The notes beneath the pieces are model-generated. The model ran no database searches, was not told where the DNA came from, and saw nothing but the letters and a program-made list of their open reading frames with translations. A stretch of DNA of 7,186 nucleotides from Psychrobacter sp. Its GTDB lineage: Bacteria > Pseudomonadota > Gammaproteobacteria > Pseudomonadales > Moraxellaceae. The translations under genes and the position numbers were made by a program. Of the stretch, positions 1 to 7,038 are shown in pieces; position 1 is the stretch's first letter; each line of letters begins with the position of its first letter. The stretch is from the NCBI GenBank assembly GCA_012270355.1, contig JAAXIL010000173.1, positions 9,298 to 16,483 of the forward strand. The letters are read 5' to 3'.

Positions 1-1
1 A

Positions 2-1207
2 AAAAAACACCTGATTAACACCATCAACGTCATTGGGGCAGGCTATGTCGGCTTGTCGAATGCTATTTTATTGGCTCAAGAATTTTTGCATACCAAAGTG
101 ATCTTGTTTGACATCAATGCCGAACGCATTGCCAGCCTAAAAAATAACGTATCACCATTGCATGATAAAGAAATCATTACTTACCTTAGTGAGCACGCTT
201 TAAACTTTCATCCTGTGGACGATGATTCAGGCATTTATGCTGATGGCGACGTGGTTATTATCGCCACCCCTACCAATTACGATGTGGCATCAGGCAAGTT
301 TGACACCAGTTCGGTTGAAGCCAGCATTCGGGCGGTGCGTGCCCAAAATAGCGACGTGCCGATTGTCATTAAGTCGACCATTCCGATTGGCTTTACCGAC
401 AGCATGCGAAGCCAGTTTGATGACAACATTTTGTTTATGCCTGAATTTTTGCGAGAAGGACAAGCCCTTTATGACAATTTGCACCCCTCTCGCATCATCG
501 TCGGAGTGGATGACAGCAACCCTGCTCAATCAAAATTTGCCTCGGCATTGATTAAGCTTTACGCAAAAGCCAGTCTAAAAGATGATACCGAGACCTTAAT
601 CATACCCCCGACTGAAGCCGAAGCGGTCAAACTGTTTGCCAACAGTTATTTGGCGACACGGATTGCCTTTTTTAACGAGCTCGACAGCTTTGCTGAAAAA
701 CACAATTTAGATAGCCAAGCCATCATCACGGGCGTGGGACTTGACCCCCGCATTGGACAACATTACAACAATCCGTCGTTTGGCTACGGAGGCTATTGTC
801 TGCCCAAAGATACCCAGCAACTTAAAGCCAACTATGAAGGCATTCCCGCCAATGTCATTCATGCCGTCGTAGATGCCAACAACACCCGCAAACGCTTTAT
901 CGCTCGGCAAATCATCGACAAAAACCCCAAACACGTGGGTATTTATCGGCTAAGCATGAAAAAAGATGCTGATAACTTTCGAGATTCAGCGGTGCTGGAC
1001 GTGCTTGATATTTTAAAACAGCATGGCGTTACGCTCAGCAGTTTTGAGCCTGCCCTTGAGGACGATGCGTTTGAAAATTGTACGGTAATTCATGACTTAA
1101 GCGACTTTAAATCCACCTGCGATGTGATTGTGGCAAACCGCTGGCACAAGGATTTGGCAGACGTGGCGGATAAGGTGTATAGTCGAGATGTGTTTGGGTA
1201 TAGTTGA
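2..1207 (+). CDS. ugd: UDP-glucose 6-dehydrogenase, 5' end cut by window edge
   Basis: Oxidises UDP-glucose to UDP-glucuronate in the cytoplasm with two NAD+, supplying uronic acid for capsule or LPS. The frame is open from base 2, and the N-terminal Rossmann motif GAGYVGLSN (bases 35-61) lies before the first plausible internal start (TTG at 53), so the true start is just upstream of the window. Visible family features are ATPTNYD, KSTIPIGF, the substrate-site MPEFLREG, KLFANSYLATR with the catalytic Lys and Asn, and GYGGYCLPKD with the catalytic Cys codon at 797-799. The C-terminus DVADKVYSRDVFG matches the end of the short E. coli-type Ugd (about 388 aa); 401 codons are visible here, so only a few residues are missing. 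It is followed after 69 bp by an IS630 element, so any former co-transcription with the downstream genes is now interrupted. Identification is firm; only the start is unknown. Confidence 0.97.
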   Translation, partial: KKHLINTINVIGAGYVGLSNAILLAQEFLHTKVILFDINAERIASLKNNVSPLHDKEIITYLSEHALNFHPVDDDSGIYADGDVVIIATPTNYDVASGKFDTSSVEASIRAVRAQNSDVPIVIKSTIPIGFTDSMRSQFDDNILFMPEFLREGQALYDNLHPSRIIVGVDDSNPAQSKFASALIKLYAKASLKDDTETLIIPPTEAEAVKLFANSYLATRIAFFNELDSFAEKHNLDSQAIITGVGLDPRIGQHYNNPSFGYGGYCLPKDTQQLKANYEGIPANVIHAVVDANNTRKRFIARQIIDKNPKHVGIYRLSMKKDADNFRDSAVLDVLDILKQHGVTLSSFEPALEDDAFENCTVIHDLSDFKSTCDVIVANRWHKDLADVADKVYSRDVFGYS

Positions 1208-1276
1208 TTACAGAAGCTCTGGGTAACTGTGCCTATTTTTAGCCAAGCAAGACATTTTTTTAATACGGTAAAGCTA

Positions 1277-1306
1277 TATCCTAACCCAACTAAATGGGGT
1301 ACTTTT
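1277..1306 (+). repeat. Left terminal inverted repeat of the IS630 element
   Basis: These 30 bases match the reverse complement of 2156-2185 at 19 of 30 positions without gaps, including the outer TA, an AACC block and GGTAC plus TTT near the inner end. A one-base gap near the tip improves the outer match. The divergence fits an old, decaying element. Confidence 0.75.
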
Positions 1307-1336
1307 TACTCATTAATAGCAAGGATACACACTCAT

Positions 1337-2182
1337 ATGACCTACTCACTTGACTTACGCAAACAAGTCATACGTTCCCGTACTGAGGATGGCTGTAGCT
1401 ATCGCAAAACTGCTAAATTTTACGGCATCAGCAAAACTACCATACAAACCTAGGAAGCGGACATCAGCATACAAAATACTCGTAACAGAACCCCGAATAA
1501 AATATATGATGACGCACTAAAACAAGATGTTATAGATTACCCTAATGCTTATCAGTATGAACGAGCACATCGTCTTAACCTTAGTCGTTAAGGCATTCAG
1601 CATGCCTTAAAACGACTGAGTATCACTCAAAACAAGACGTTGGAACATCCTAAAGTCTGTTTGTTTAAAACGATTGATTATCTGATTAAATTAAAAACTT
1701 ATGAAGCTAATGATTACCCTATCGTTTACATGGATGAAAGCTGGTTTGAACAATATACCTTAAGACCCTATGGCTATGCTCCTATCGGTGAACGTTGTTT
1801 ACCAACGTATAACTGGCAATCTGAAAAAAGACCCAATGCCATTGGGGCATTATATGAAAATACTTTATTTACCATTGACTACTTCGAGCAGAACATCAAT
1901 ACCGACTGCGTGTATGACTGGTGTAAAAACAAACTGATTCCAAGCATCAAACATAAGTGTGTGATTATCATGGACAATGCCAGCTTTCACAAGCCCGAAC
2001 GTATTCAAAAGCTATTAAATAGACATGGGAATCGGTTGTGATTTTTACCGCCTTATAGTCCACAGCTTAACCCGATCGAAAAGAAGTGGGCTCAGGTAAA
2101 GGCTATAAGACGCAAAATGCTAGAGAACGATTTATCCAAACTGTTCGAACAAGTCAAATGTACCAATTTTATACTGGTTTAG
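1337..2182 (+). pseudogene. IS630-family transposase with three in-frame stop codons
   Basis: A 281-codon DDE transposase frame, about the usual IS630 length. The ATG at 1337 follows AAGGA at 1321-1325 with an 11-base spacer. The N-terminal part (MTYSLDLRKQV, then AKFYGISKTTIQT) is a helix-turn-helix DNA-binding domain. The catalytic core keeps Asp133 in VYMDES, Asp213 in IIMDNASFHK and Glu248 in PYSPQLNPIEKKW, giving the DD34E spacing of the family. The frame is never shifted, but it is interrupted by TAG at 1451-1453 (codon 39, where IQ-x-W patterns in relatives suggest a former TGG), TAA at 1589-1591 (codon 85) and TGA at 2039-2041 (codon 235, just before FLPPYSP). Only fragments could be translated, so the element should not move by itself; a related copy could still act on its ends. 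Point nonsense changes without indels suggest gradual decay. Confidence 0.92.
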
Positions 2183-2185
2183 GTA
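2156..2185 (-). repeat. Right terminal inverted repeat of the IS630 element
   Basis: Partner of 1277-1306. It overlaps the last codons and the stop (TAG 2180-2182) of the transposase frame, as is common in compact IS630 elements. It is followed at once by the target TA and the ATG of the next ORF. Confidence 0.75.
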
Positions 2186-2186
2186 T

Positions 2187-3200
2187 ATGCTCAATTTAAC
2201 TTCAAAAATTAATATGGCTTTTTTAAAGACTGACTATCCCAAAGTCATTGAACTTGGGCAGGAGTTATCATTAGATTCAGAGGCATTCAATGTCCAAAAC
2301 CTTGATGCGATAGCTCAGTCATATGCCAATATGTTTATGCATACAACTAGCATAGAACAATACGAAATTTTGGTTAAAGAGTTTCCTAACCATAGTCCTG
2401 GCTATGTTAGTTTAGCCGGCCAATGGCAGAAGCTAGAACGGTTTGACAAGTCCCTTGAGATATGGGAGAAATTTTTACAGCTTGAGTCTGTCCAAAATAA
2501 TGATGATCAACTTTTCAAATATGGTAATGCTTTATTGGAAATGTTCCTTTTTGAAAAAGCACACGACTTTTTTAAGATGTTCATTACCAATTTTCCAAGT
2601 AGTCCTTATGGTTGGTATGGTCTTAGTAGATTAGCATTGATAATTAACCACAATAAAGACAAATCCAGGCAATACCTAGACAAAGCTCTTCATTTCGCAG
2701 ATTCTAGTTTAGAGTCTGAATTGATGGGTAAAAGTCATGATATTATTCCTGAGTTAGAGTACAAACAATATTTTTATAATTCACTGGCTAAAAATCCTGA
2801 TAATGCCCAGCTATTATTTTTTTGGGCAAATACCCCTTTTTTCTACGTGCCTTTGGCGTCTTGCTATACAAAGTTGGCAAAACGTTTTGAAATTATCGTT
2901 TCTATATTTACTGATAATCTTTTTTTTCTAGAGATTTATGCTCAAGCTTTATTTGATAGCGGTCAATATGACAAAGCTGAAAATTTATATGAAAGTTTAA
3001 TGGAACAATATCCATATTATGCTGATTTTCAAAAACAACATGCTATTATAGCTCATCACCAAGAAAAATGGGATATTGCAAAAAATAGATTTGAAGCATC
3101 TAAATCCAAGTTTTGTTACGACTTTGGAGAATGGTTTTATTTCTATATAGAAACCCTAATTTATTCAAAGAACATTCCTAAAGCTCTTACAGAGTATTAG
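2187..3200 (+). CDS. TPR-like helical-repeat protein, possibly the N-terminal half of a split gene
   Basis: A 337-residue, strongly helical, aromatic-rich protein with no visible signal peptide or membrane segment. Degenerate TPR-type helix pairs are visible at about residues 70-105 (YVSLAGQWQKLERFDKSLEIW), 110-135 (YGNALLEMFLFEKAHDFF), 140-170 and, most clearly, 245-290 (YAQALFDSGQYDKAENLYESL, then HHQEKWDIAKNRFE). The last unit, YIETLIYSKNIPKALTEY, ends at TAG 3198-3200 in the middle of what looks like a second helix. Reading stays open in the same frame beyond that stop. The ATG at 2187 is formed at the IS630 insertion point and has only a close AGG before it, so its translation signal is poor; ATG 2214 is an alternative. 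Base composition is much lower in GC than ugd and manB, as is typical of the exchangeable middle of polysaccharide loci. TPR modules bind proteins; the partner is unknown. The specific function is not recognised. Confidence 0.75.
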   Translation: MLNLTSKINMAFLKTDYPKVIELGQELSLDSEAFNVQNLDAIAQSYANMFMHTTSIEQYEILVKEFPNHSPGYVSLAGQWQKLERFDKSLEIWEKFLQLESVQNNDDQLFKYGNALLEMFLFEKAHDFFKMFITNFPSSPYGWYGLSRLALIINHNKDKSRQYLDKALHFADSSLESELMGKSHDIIPELEYKQYFYNSLAKNPDNAQLLFFWANTPFFYVPLASCYTKLAKRFEIIVSIFTDNLFFLEIYAQALFDSGQYDKAENLYESLMEQYPYYADFQKQHAIIAHHQEKWDIAKNRFEASKSKFCYDFGEWFYFYIETLIYSKNIPKALTEY

Positions 3201-3203
3201 TTT

Positions 3204-4175
3204 TTGAATAAGAAAAAAATCTTGCAAAACTCGAACAGTCATCACCCAAACAATATTTTACAAGCAGCTTTATTTTCTGATTATGATTTAATGGAGCAAG
3301 CATTTACAAAAATAAAGAGGGGACATGTATTAAAATTTAAATCCTCTGTTAATGACATTGTGAAGCCATTTATAAATGATAAAGATTCAGATGTCTTGGT
3401 CATTTGTTTTCAAGGTGTGATATCTACAACTATTGCACAGTATAATTTAAGTGGTTTTGATGAGCTAAATTTTACTCAACCTAGGCTATCTTCTAAACTT
3501 AATTTTGATTTTAAAGGGTTTGCAAAAAAAGCTACGGACTATAACTTTCTTTTTATAAGAGATATTTATAATAGTTGCCATCTAATAAATGTCGAAAAAG
3601 TATTAAGTTGTATTAAGAGCTATATAAATAAATTCAAGCCAAATTTTATTGTCTGCACGGGTATATCTGGTGGTGGTATAGCAAGTTTAATTTTCTCAAG
3701 ATTACTTAATGCTAATTTAAATATTGCAATCATGCCACGATTACATACAGCATTTGCTAGACATGAGCAGTATTATTACGACCTAATGAGCAGTTATGAT
3801 TTCAAAAGCCTAATGTATTTTGATGTTGGCTATTCACAAAAAGTCATTGATGACTGTCAAACTCTGAATTATATTATTCATTGTGACAAATTTTCTCCTG
3901 ACAGTCTTATTAATTATACAGTCAATACTAGTAATTCAAACTATAACATAACTCATTGCCATGGTTCTATACACGGTATTATGCAATACCTAGGTGCAAG
4001 AAATGTTTTCGCAGAAATGGATAGACTAATTTCTCTACATAGTCATTCTTCTGATTTACCAATACTATCTGATGCTTTTAAGCATATTCCTGGTTTTAAG
4101 TTTAATAGTACTCTGCCGCTAGATATTAAGGATGTTCCCCATTATGAAGAAGATGAAAACGATTACCTCTTTTAA
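3204..4175 (+). CDS. Putative alpha/beta-hydrolase-like protein, possibly the C-terminal half of a split gene
   Basis: A 323-codon frame counted from TTG 3204, which lacks a convincing Shine-Dalgarno; the first ATG is 3291. Residues from about 63 look like an alpha/beta-hydrolase core: a hydrophobic strand DVLVICFQG, then NFLFIRD, then FIVCTGISGGGIASL, a nucleophile elbow G-x-S-x-G with Ser155. Asp228 (in HCDKFSPD) and His257 (in HGIMQYLG) are in the right order to complete a Ser-Asp-His triad; this assignment is by eye. Serine hydrolases of this general kind occur in polysaccharide loci, where they may add, remove or transfer acyl groups, but the substrate cannot be read here. The frame follows the TPR ORF with only the TAG and one codon between, so both may come from one protein of about 660 residues. 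The last 32 bases overlap manB in another frame, so the C-terminal tail after about residue 310 may be an artefact of the junction. Very AT-rich. Confidence 0.62.
   Translation: MNKKKILQNSNSHHPNNILQAALFSDYDLMEQAFTKIKRGHVLKFKSSVNDIVKPFINDKDSDVLVICFQGVISTTIAQYNLSGFDELNFTQPRLSSKLNFDFKGFAKKATDYNFLFIRDIYNSCHLINVEKVLSCIKSYINKFKPNFIVCTGISGGGIASLIFSRLLNANLNIAIMPRLHTAFARHEQYYYDLMSSYDFKSLMYFDVGYSQKVIDDCQTLNYIIHCDKFSPDSLINYTVNTSNSNYNITHCHGSIHGIMQYLGARNVFAEMDRLISLHSHSSDLPILSDAFKHIPGFKFNSTLPLDIKDVPHYEEDENDYLF
4128..4132 (+). promoter_or_regulatory. Ribosome binding site that favours the manB start at 4144
   Basis: AAGGA lies 11 bases before ATG 4144. It directly abuts ATG 4132, which is too close for that start, and is 20 bases from ATG 4153, which is too far. 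It sits inside the end of the hydrolase ORF, so manB translation may be coupled to translation of that ORF. Confidence 0.55.
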
Positions 4176-5589
4176 AGCCTACGACATTCGAGGCGAGCTT
4201 GGTGTCAACCTTGACGAGGACATCGCCTATCGCATCGGGCGAGCCTTTGCTCAAATTTTACTGGCACAGTTTGAGTCATCAAAACAAAATGACGGCGATT
4301 TGACGAAAACCATCGTCATTGGCAGTGATATCCGTGAATCCAGCGAATCACTCAAACAATCTGCCATCGAAGGCATTTTGGACGCTGGTGTCAACGTTAT
4401 TGACCTTGGTATGACAGGCACTGAAGAAGTCTATTTTGCCACCAGTCATCATCATGCGATGGGCGGTATTGAGGTCACCGCCAGCCATAACCCCATTAAC
4501 TACAATGGCTTAAAACTGGTGCGAGAAGGTTCACGCCCCATCAGTTCCGACACAGGTTTGGCTGATATACAAAAATTGGCAGAATCGGGCGACTTTGCTA
4601 AGGTCAGCAAAAAAGGTGAGGTCACGGTTAACGATGACAAATCTGACTACGTTGACCATCTGTTAGGCTTTATCGATACCAACAAACTAAAACCCCTCAA
4701 ACTGGTGATTAACTCGGGTAATGGCAGTGCAGGACCCGTGATTGATGCAATTCAGGCAAGATTACAAAATACGCCTATTGAGATGATTAAATTGCACCAC
4801 ACGCCTGACGGCACATTCCCAAATGGCATTCCTAATCCAATGATTATTGCCAATCAAACCTCAACCCGAGATGCGGTGATTCAACATGGTGCTGATTTAG
4901 GTATCGCCTTCGATGGGGACTTCGACCGTTGTTTTTTCTTTGACGAAACAGGGGCGTTTGTCGATGGCAGTCAGGTGGTCGGCATGCTTGCTCAAGCCTT
5001 TTTGCAGAAGCCTGGCGAGGCAGGTGCGTCGATTGTCTATGACCCACGCGTGCTGTATAACACCGAGGCAATCATTAGCGAAAACAACGGTGAAGCAGTC
5101 ATCAGTAAATCGGGGCATTCATTTATCAAACAAGTGATGCGAGAATCCAATGCGGTGTATGGCGGGGAGATGTCAGCTCACCACTATTTCCGTGACTTTT
5201 TCTATTGCGATAGTGGGATGATTCCATGGTTACTCACCATTGAACTGCTGTCAACCACTGGTAAAAAACTCTCTGAGCTCGTCAACGAACGCATTGACGC
5301 TTATCCCAGCTCGGGCGAAATTAATTTCCGTCTAAGTGGCATTACTGCCCCCGAAGTTATTAAGCAAATCGAAACCCACTTTATGCAATTAAATGATGTC
5401 AGTCCTAAAAAGTCCACACTTGATGGACTAAGTTTAGACTTTGGCGAATGGCGATTTAATTTGCGGGCGTCTAATACTGAACCTTTGATTCGTTTGAATA
5501 TTGAAACCAAGGGCGATAAGGCTTTCTTAGATAAAAAAGTGGATGAGATTAAAACTTGGCTTAGTGAGCGGGGGGCGACCGAGGCGTAA
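4144..5589 (+). CDS. manB: Phosphomannomutase (ManB/CpsG type alpha-D-phosphohexomutase)
   Basis: Interconverts mannose-6-P and mannose-1-P for GDP-mannose synthesis. Related enzymes also accept glucose phosphates, and the Acinetobacter K-locus homologue is called pgm. All four active-site loops are visible, numbered from ATG 4144: the phosphoserine loop TASHNP with Ser114 (codon 4483-4485), the metal loop FDGDFDR starting at residue 256, the sugar loop GGEMSAHHYF from about 339, and the phosphate-binding loop RASNTEP at 441-447. FKAYDIRG near the N-terminus and the FDGDFDRCFFFDE form place it with E. coli CpsG rather than with AlgC. At 481 residues it is about 25 longer than E. coli CpsG (456), partly through an insert near residues 43-56. 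ATG 4144 is chosen because AAGGA precedes it by 11 bases; 4132 and 4153 are alternatives. It overlaps the preceding AT-rich ORF by 32 bases and converges with the dehydrogenase-like gene downstream. Confidence 0.95.
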   Translation: MKKMKTITSFKAYDIRGELGVNLDEDIAYRIGRAFAQILLAQFESSKQNDGDLTKTIVIGSDIRESSESLKQSAIEGILDAGVNVIDLGMTGTEEVYFATSHHHAMGGIEVTASHNPINYNGLKLVREGSRPISSDTGLADIQKLAESGDFAKVSKKGEVTVNDDKSDYVDHLLGFIDTNKLKPLKLVINSGNGSAGPVIDAIQARLQNTPIEMIKLHHTPDGTFPNGIPNPMIIANQTSTRDAVIQHGADLGIAFDGDFDRCFFFDETGAFVDGSQVVGMLAQAFLQKPGEAGASIVYDPRVLYNTEAIISENNGEAVISKSGHSFIKQVMRESNAVYGGEMSAHHYFRDFFYCDSGMIPWLLTIELLSTTGKKLSELVNERIDAYPSSGEINFRLSGITAPEVIKQIETHFMQLNDVSPKKSTLDGLSLDFGEWRFNLRASNTEPLIRLNIETKGDKAFLDKKVDEIKTWLSERGATEA

Positions 5590-5605
5590 TAAATAAAGCG
5601 TATCT

Positions 5606-5630
5606 GATGGGATGGCATTCACATCTTTTT
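5606..5630 (+). terminator. Possible weak rho-independent terminator after manB
   Basis: GATG at 5606-5609 pairs with CATC at 5622-5625. There is one mismatch and two more possible pairs inside, and five T follow at 5626-5630. The stem is short, so this is tentative. It is the best candidate in the 58-base gap between the two convergent genes. No comparable signal was found for the minus-strand gene. Confidence 0.3.
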
Positions 5631-5647
5631 AGTGGCTTTTAGTTTTG

Positions 5648-6952
5648 TTACATAAATCCACGTCCGATGCCGGTATAGAACCCCTCCAAAGATTGAATAT
5701 TAGATTTAGTCAATAAATTTTTTGCATCAAAAATAGGTACACTGGCTTTGCTGAGCAAATCAATGTCTGGTGACTTGTCATCAGACCAGTTAATGATAAT
5801 CAACGCATCTGCGACATTTAAATCTTGATAGGCATCATCAGTAAATTTTAGTCGTGAATCATTAGGGTATAGTGTTTCGAGCTCCGTTCGAGCTAACTTG
5901 TCATAGATAATCGTCCGTACATCATATGCCCATAATAAGGGTAGGATATGATGAATGGCACTATTTTTGGTGCGTCCAGTTCCAGACTTGTAACCCGCCC
6001 CCCATATCACAACTGTTTTGCCTGTGATATCACTATCAAAATGACACCATAACTTTCTAAATATCAACTCTTTTTGATCTGTATTGATGCGATCGACTTC
6101 ATGTACTAACTTATTTGACACATAGCGACTTGCTAAACTCGACTTAAGAAAATCGACTTCTTTTTGTAGCGTACTGCCACCATAGCCCCAGCTTGGATGT
6201 AAAAATCCAGTACCGATGCGACTGTCAAGTTTCAATACCTCTACCACCTCGAGCATATCAACTTGGCAGGCATCTGCCAGCCTTGCCATTTCATTAATCA
6301 AACTGAGCTTGCTTGCGACAATATTCATCATTGAACTGCGTGCAAACTCTATGACCATGATGCTATGAACTTGCTGTTGCTGTGAATGAGCGAGAAAAGT
6401 CGCTATGATAGGGTTTTCGCGTGCCGTATTTGGTGATTTTTCACCAACCATTAATAATTTTGGTTTGATAGTGGCAGTAAATATTGACGCTTCATCCAAA
6501 AACGTAAACGGCATATAGAAAACATGGGTACTGGCTATCCCCACACTAATATCATGAATCCTGCCAAGTTCAACCACGCCACTTAGTATCACATGGATAT
6601 CTGTATGATTGAGCATTTGTAAAACTTCGCTTTGCTCCGCCTCTGGCATTTGATCTAAAAATAGCCAATATCCATCGAACTCGTCGTTTGTAACCGCTTG
6701 AATAATACGACCAGTTTTTCTCAGGGCTTCATAAATGATGCTGCCATCATCAATACTTTTATGCCACTGTTGGCATAATGGTTTATCAAATACATAACGC
6801 TTGATGTGTTCTGCTGAGCTATCTGATAATGCTAACACATGAACAGGGTGCCCAAAATAAGCCAGTGCCGTAGCAGCAGCGACCGACTTAGCATTATTTC
6901 CGATAATACATAGACGATAAGGGAGTTTTGGACGAGAGGGTATCTGGCTCAT
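5648..6952 (-). CDS. Nucleotide-sugar dehydrogenase-like protein lacking the catalytic residues (probable pseudoenzyme)
   Basis: A 434-residue protein, counted from ATG 6952; GTG 6961 would add three residues, and neither has a clear ribosome site. It follows the three-part plan of the UDP-glucose/GDP-mannose dehydrogenase family. The N-terminal Rossmann strand RLCIIGNNAKSVAAA lacks the usual GxGYVG. The central helix SKLSLINEMARLAD is followed by GYGGSTLQKEVDFL. The C-terminal domain has TGKTVVIWGAGYKSGTGRTKNS and a strand ending in YDK. At the catalytic Cys position stands Thr261; the partner Asp is Glu265, the catalytic Lys is Arg205 and the Asn four residues on is Met209. KST reads LSG and PEFLREG reads FTFLDEA. 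It is therefore unlikely to oxidise UDP-sugars in the normal way, yet the frame is intact. It probably shares a transcript with pgi, 68 bases upstream, and converges with manB. Role unknown; regulatory or scaffolding roles are possible. Alignment was done by eye. Confidence 0.85.
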   Translation of the reverse strand: MSQIPSRPKLPYRLCIIGNNAKSVAAATALAYFGHPVHVLALSDSSAEHIKRYVFDKPLCQQWHKSIDDGSIIYEALRKTGRIIQAVTNDEFDGYWLFLDQMPEAEQSEVLQMLNHTDIHVILSGVVELGRIHDISVGIASTHVFYMPFTFLDEASIFTATIKPKLLMVGEKSPNTARENPIIATFLAHSQQQQVHSIMVIEFARSSMMNIVASKLSLINEMARLADACQVDMLEVVEVLKLDSRIGTGFLHPSWGYGGSTLQKEVDFLKSSLASRYVSNKLVHEVDRINTDQKELIFRKLWCHFDSDITGKTVVIWGAGYKSGTGRTKNSAIHHILPLLWAYDVRTIIYDKLARTELETLYPNDSRLKFTDDAYQDLNVADALIIINWSDDKSPDIDLLSKASVPIFDAKNLLTKSNIQSLEGFYTGIGRGFM

Positions 6953-7005
6953 GGCGTTCACAAAATAAATAGTAAATTGGAAATATTGGGCTTACCAAGG
7001 TCAAC

Positions 7006-7038
7006 CATAGTCAAGATAGCTTAAACGGCTTGACTATG
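7006..7038 (-). repeat. Perfect 10-bp inverted repeat spanning the pgi stop codon
   Basis: CATAGTCAAG at 7006-7015 and CTTGACTATG at 7029-7038 are exact reverse complements, separated by 13 bases that contain the pgi stop codon (TAA read on the minus strand, 7021-7023). In the pgi transcript this could form a stem-loop. No run of U follows on the minus strand, so it is not a standard rho-independent terminator. It may protect the pgi mRNA end, attenuate expression of the downstream gene, or be a protein site. Confidence 0.6.

Larger units (their letters stand above)
1277..2185 (+). mobile_element. IS630-family insertion sequence, complete ends, inactivated
   Basis: A 909 bp element bounded by imperfect terminal inverted repeats and flanked by the dinucleotide TA on each side (1275-1276 and 2186-2187), the target duplication expected for IS630/Tc1-mariner transposition. 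It carries one transposase frame that fills almost all of it, with three internal stop codons. It lies between ugd and an AT-rich ORF pair. The right-hand TA supplies the A of the downstream ATG at 2187. Removing the element plus one TA would give GCTATGC, so the insertion hit a TA overlapping that start codon. The ends were placed by eye from the repeats and the TA rule. An intact copy elsewhere in the genome would settle them. Confidence 0.88.

Noticed and set aside
1221..1240. Possible terminator after ugd (GGTA/TGCC hairpin followed by ATTTTTA)
   Set aside because: The stem is only four pairs including a G-T pair, and the T-run is offset from the stem. It is too weak to call.
1229..1336. 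Upstream extension of the transposase frame starting before the left inverted repeat
   Set aside because: It would begin outside the element. The ATG at 1337, with AAGGA 11 bases before it and the helix-turn-helix right after, is the natural start.
2144..2175. Possible outward promoter at the right end of the IS (TATACT at 2170-2175)
   Set aside because: The -10-like box is good, but the best upstream -35-like box matches only three of six bases at a poor spacing. A start here would leave almost no leader.
5301..5618. 105-codon open frame on the minus strand across the end of manB
   Set aside because: It is antisense to conserved manB codons, has no recognisable domain, and is a shadow of the manB reading frame. 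The shorter antisense frames over ugd and manB were rejected for the same reason.
6974..7020. Possible promoter for the minus-strand dehydrogenase-like gene (TTGACT or TTGGTA with TACTAT-like boxes)
   Set aside because: No pair of boxes combines good matches with 16-18 base spacing, and co-transcription from pgi explains expression more simply.
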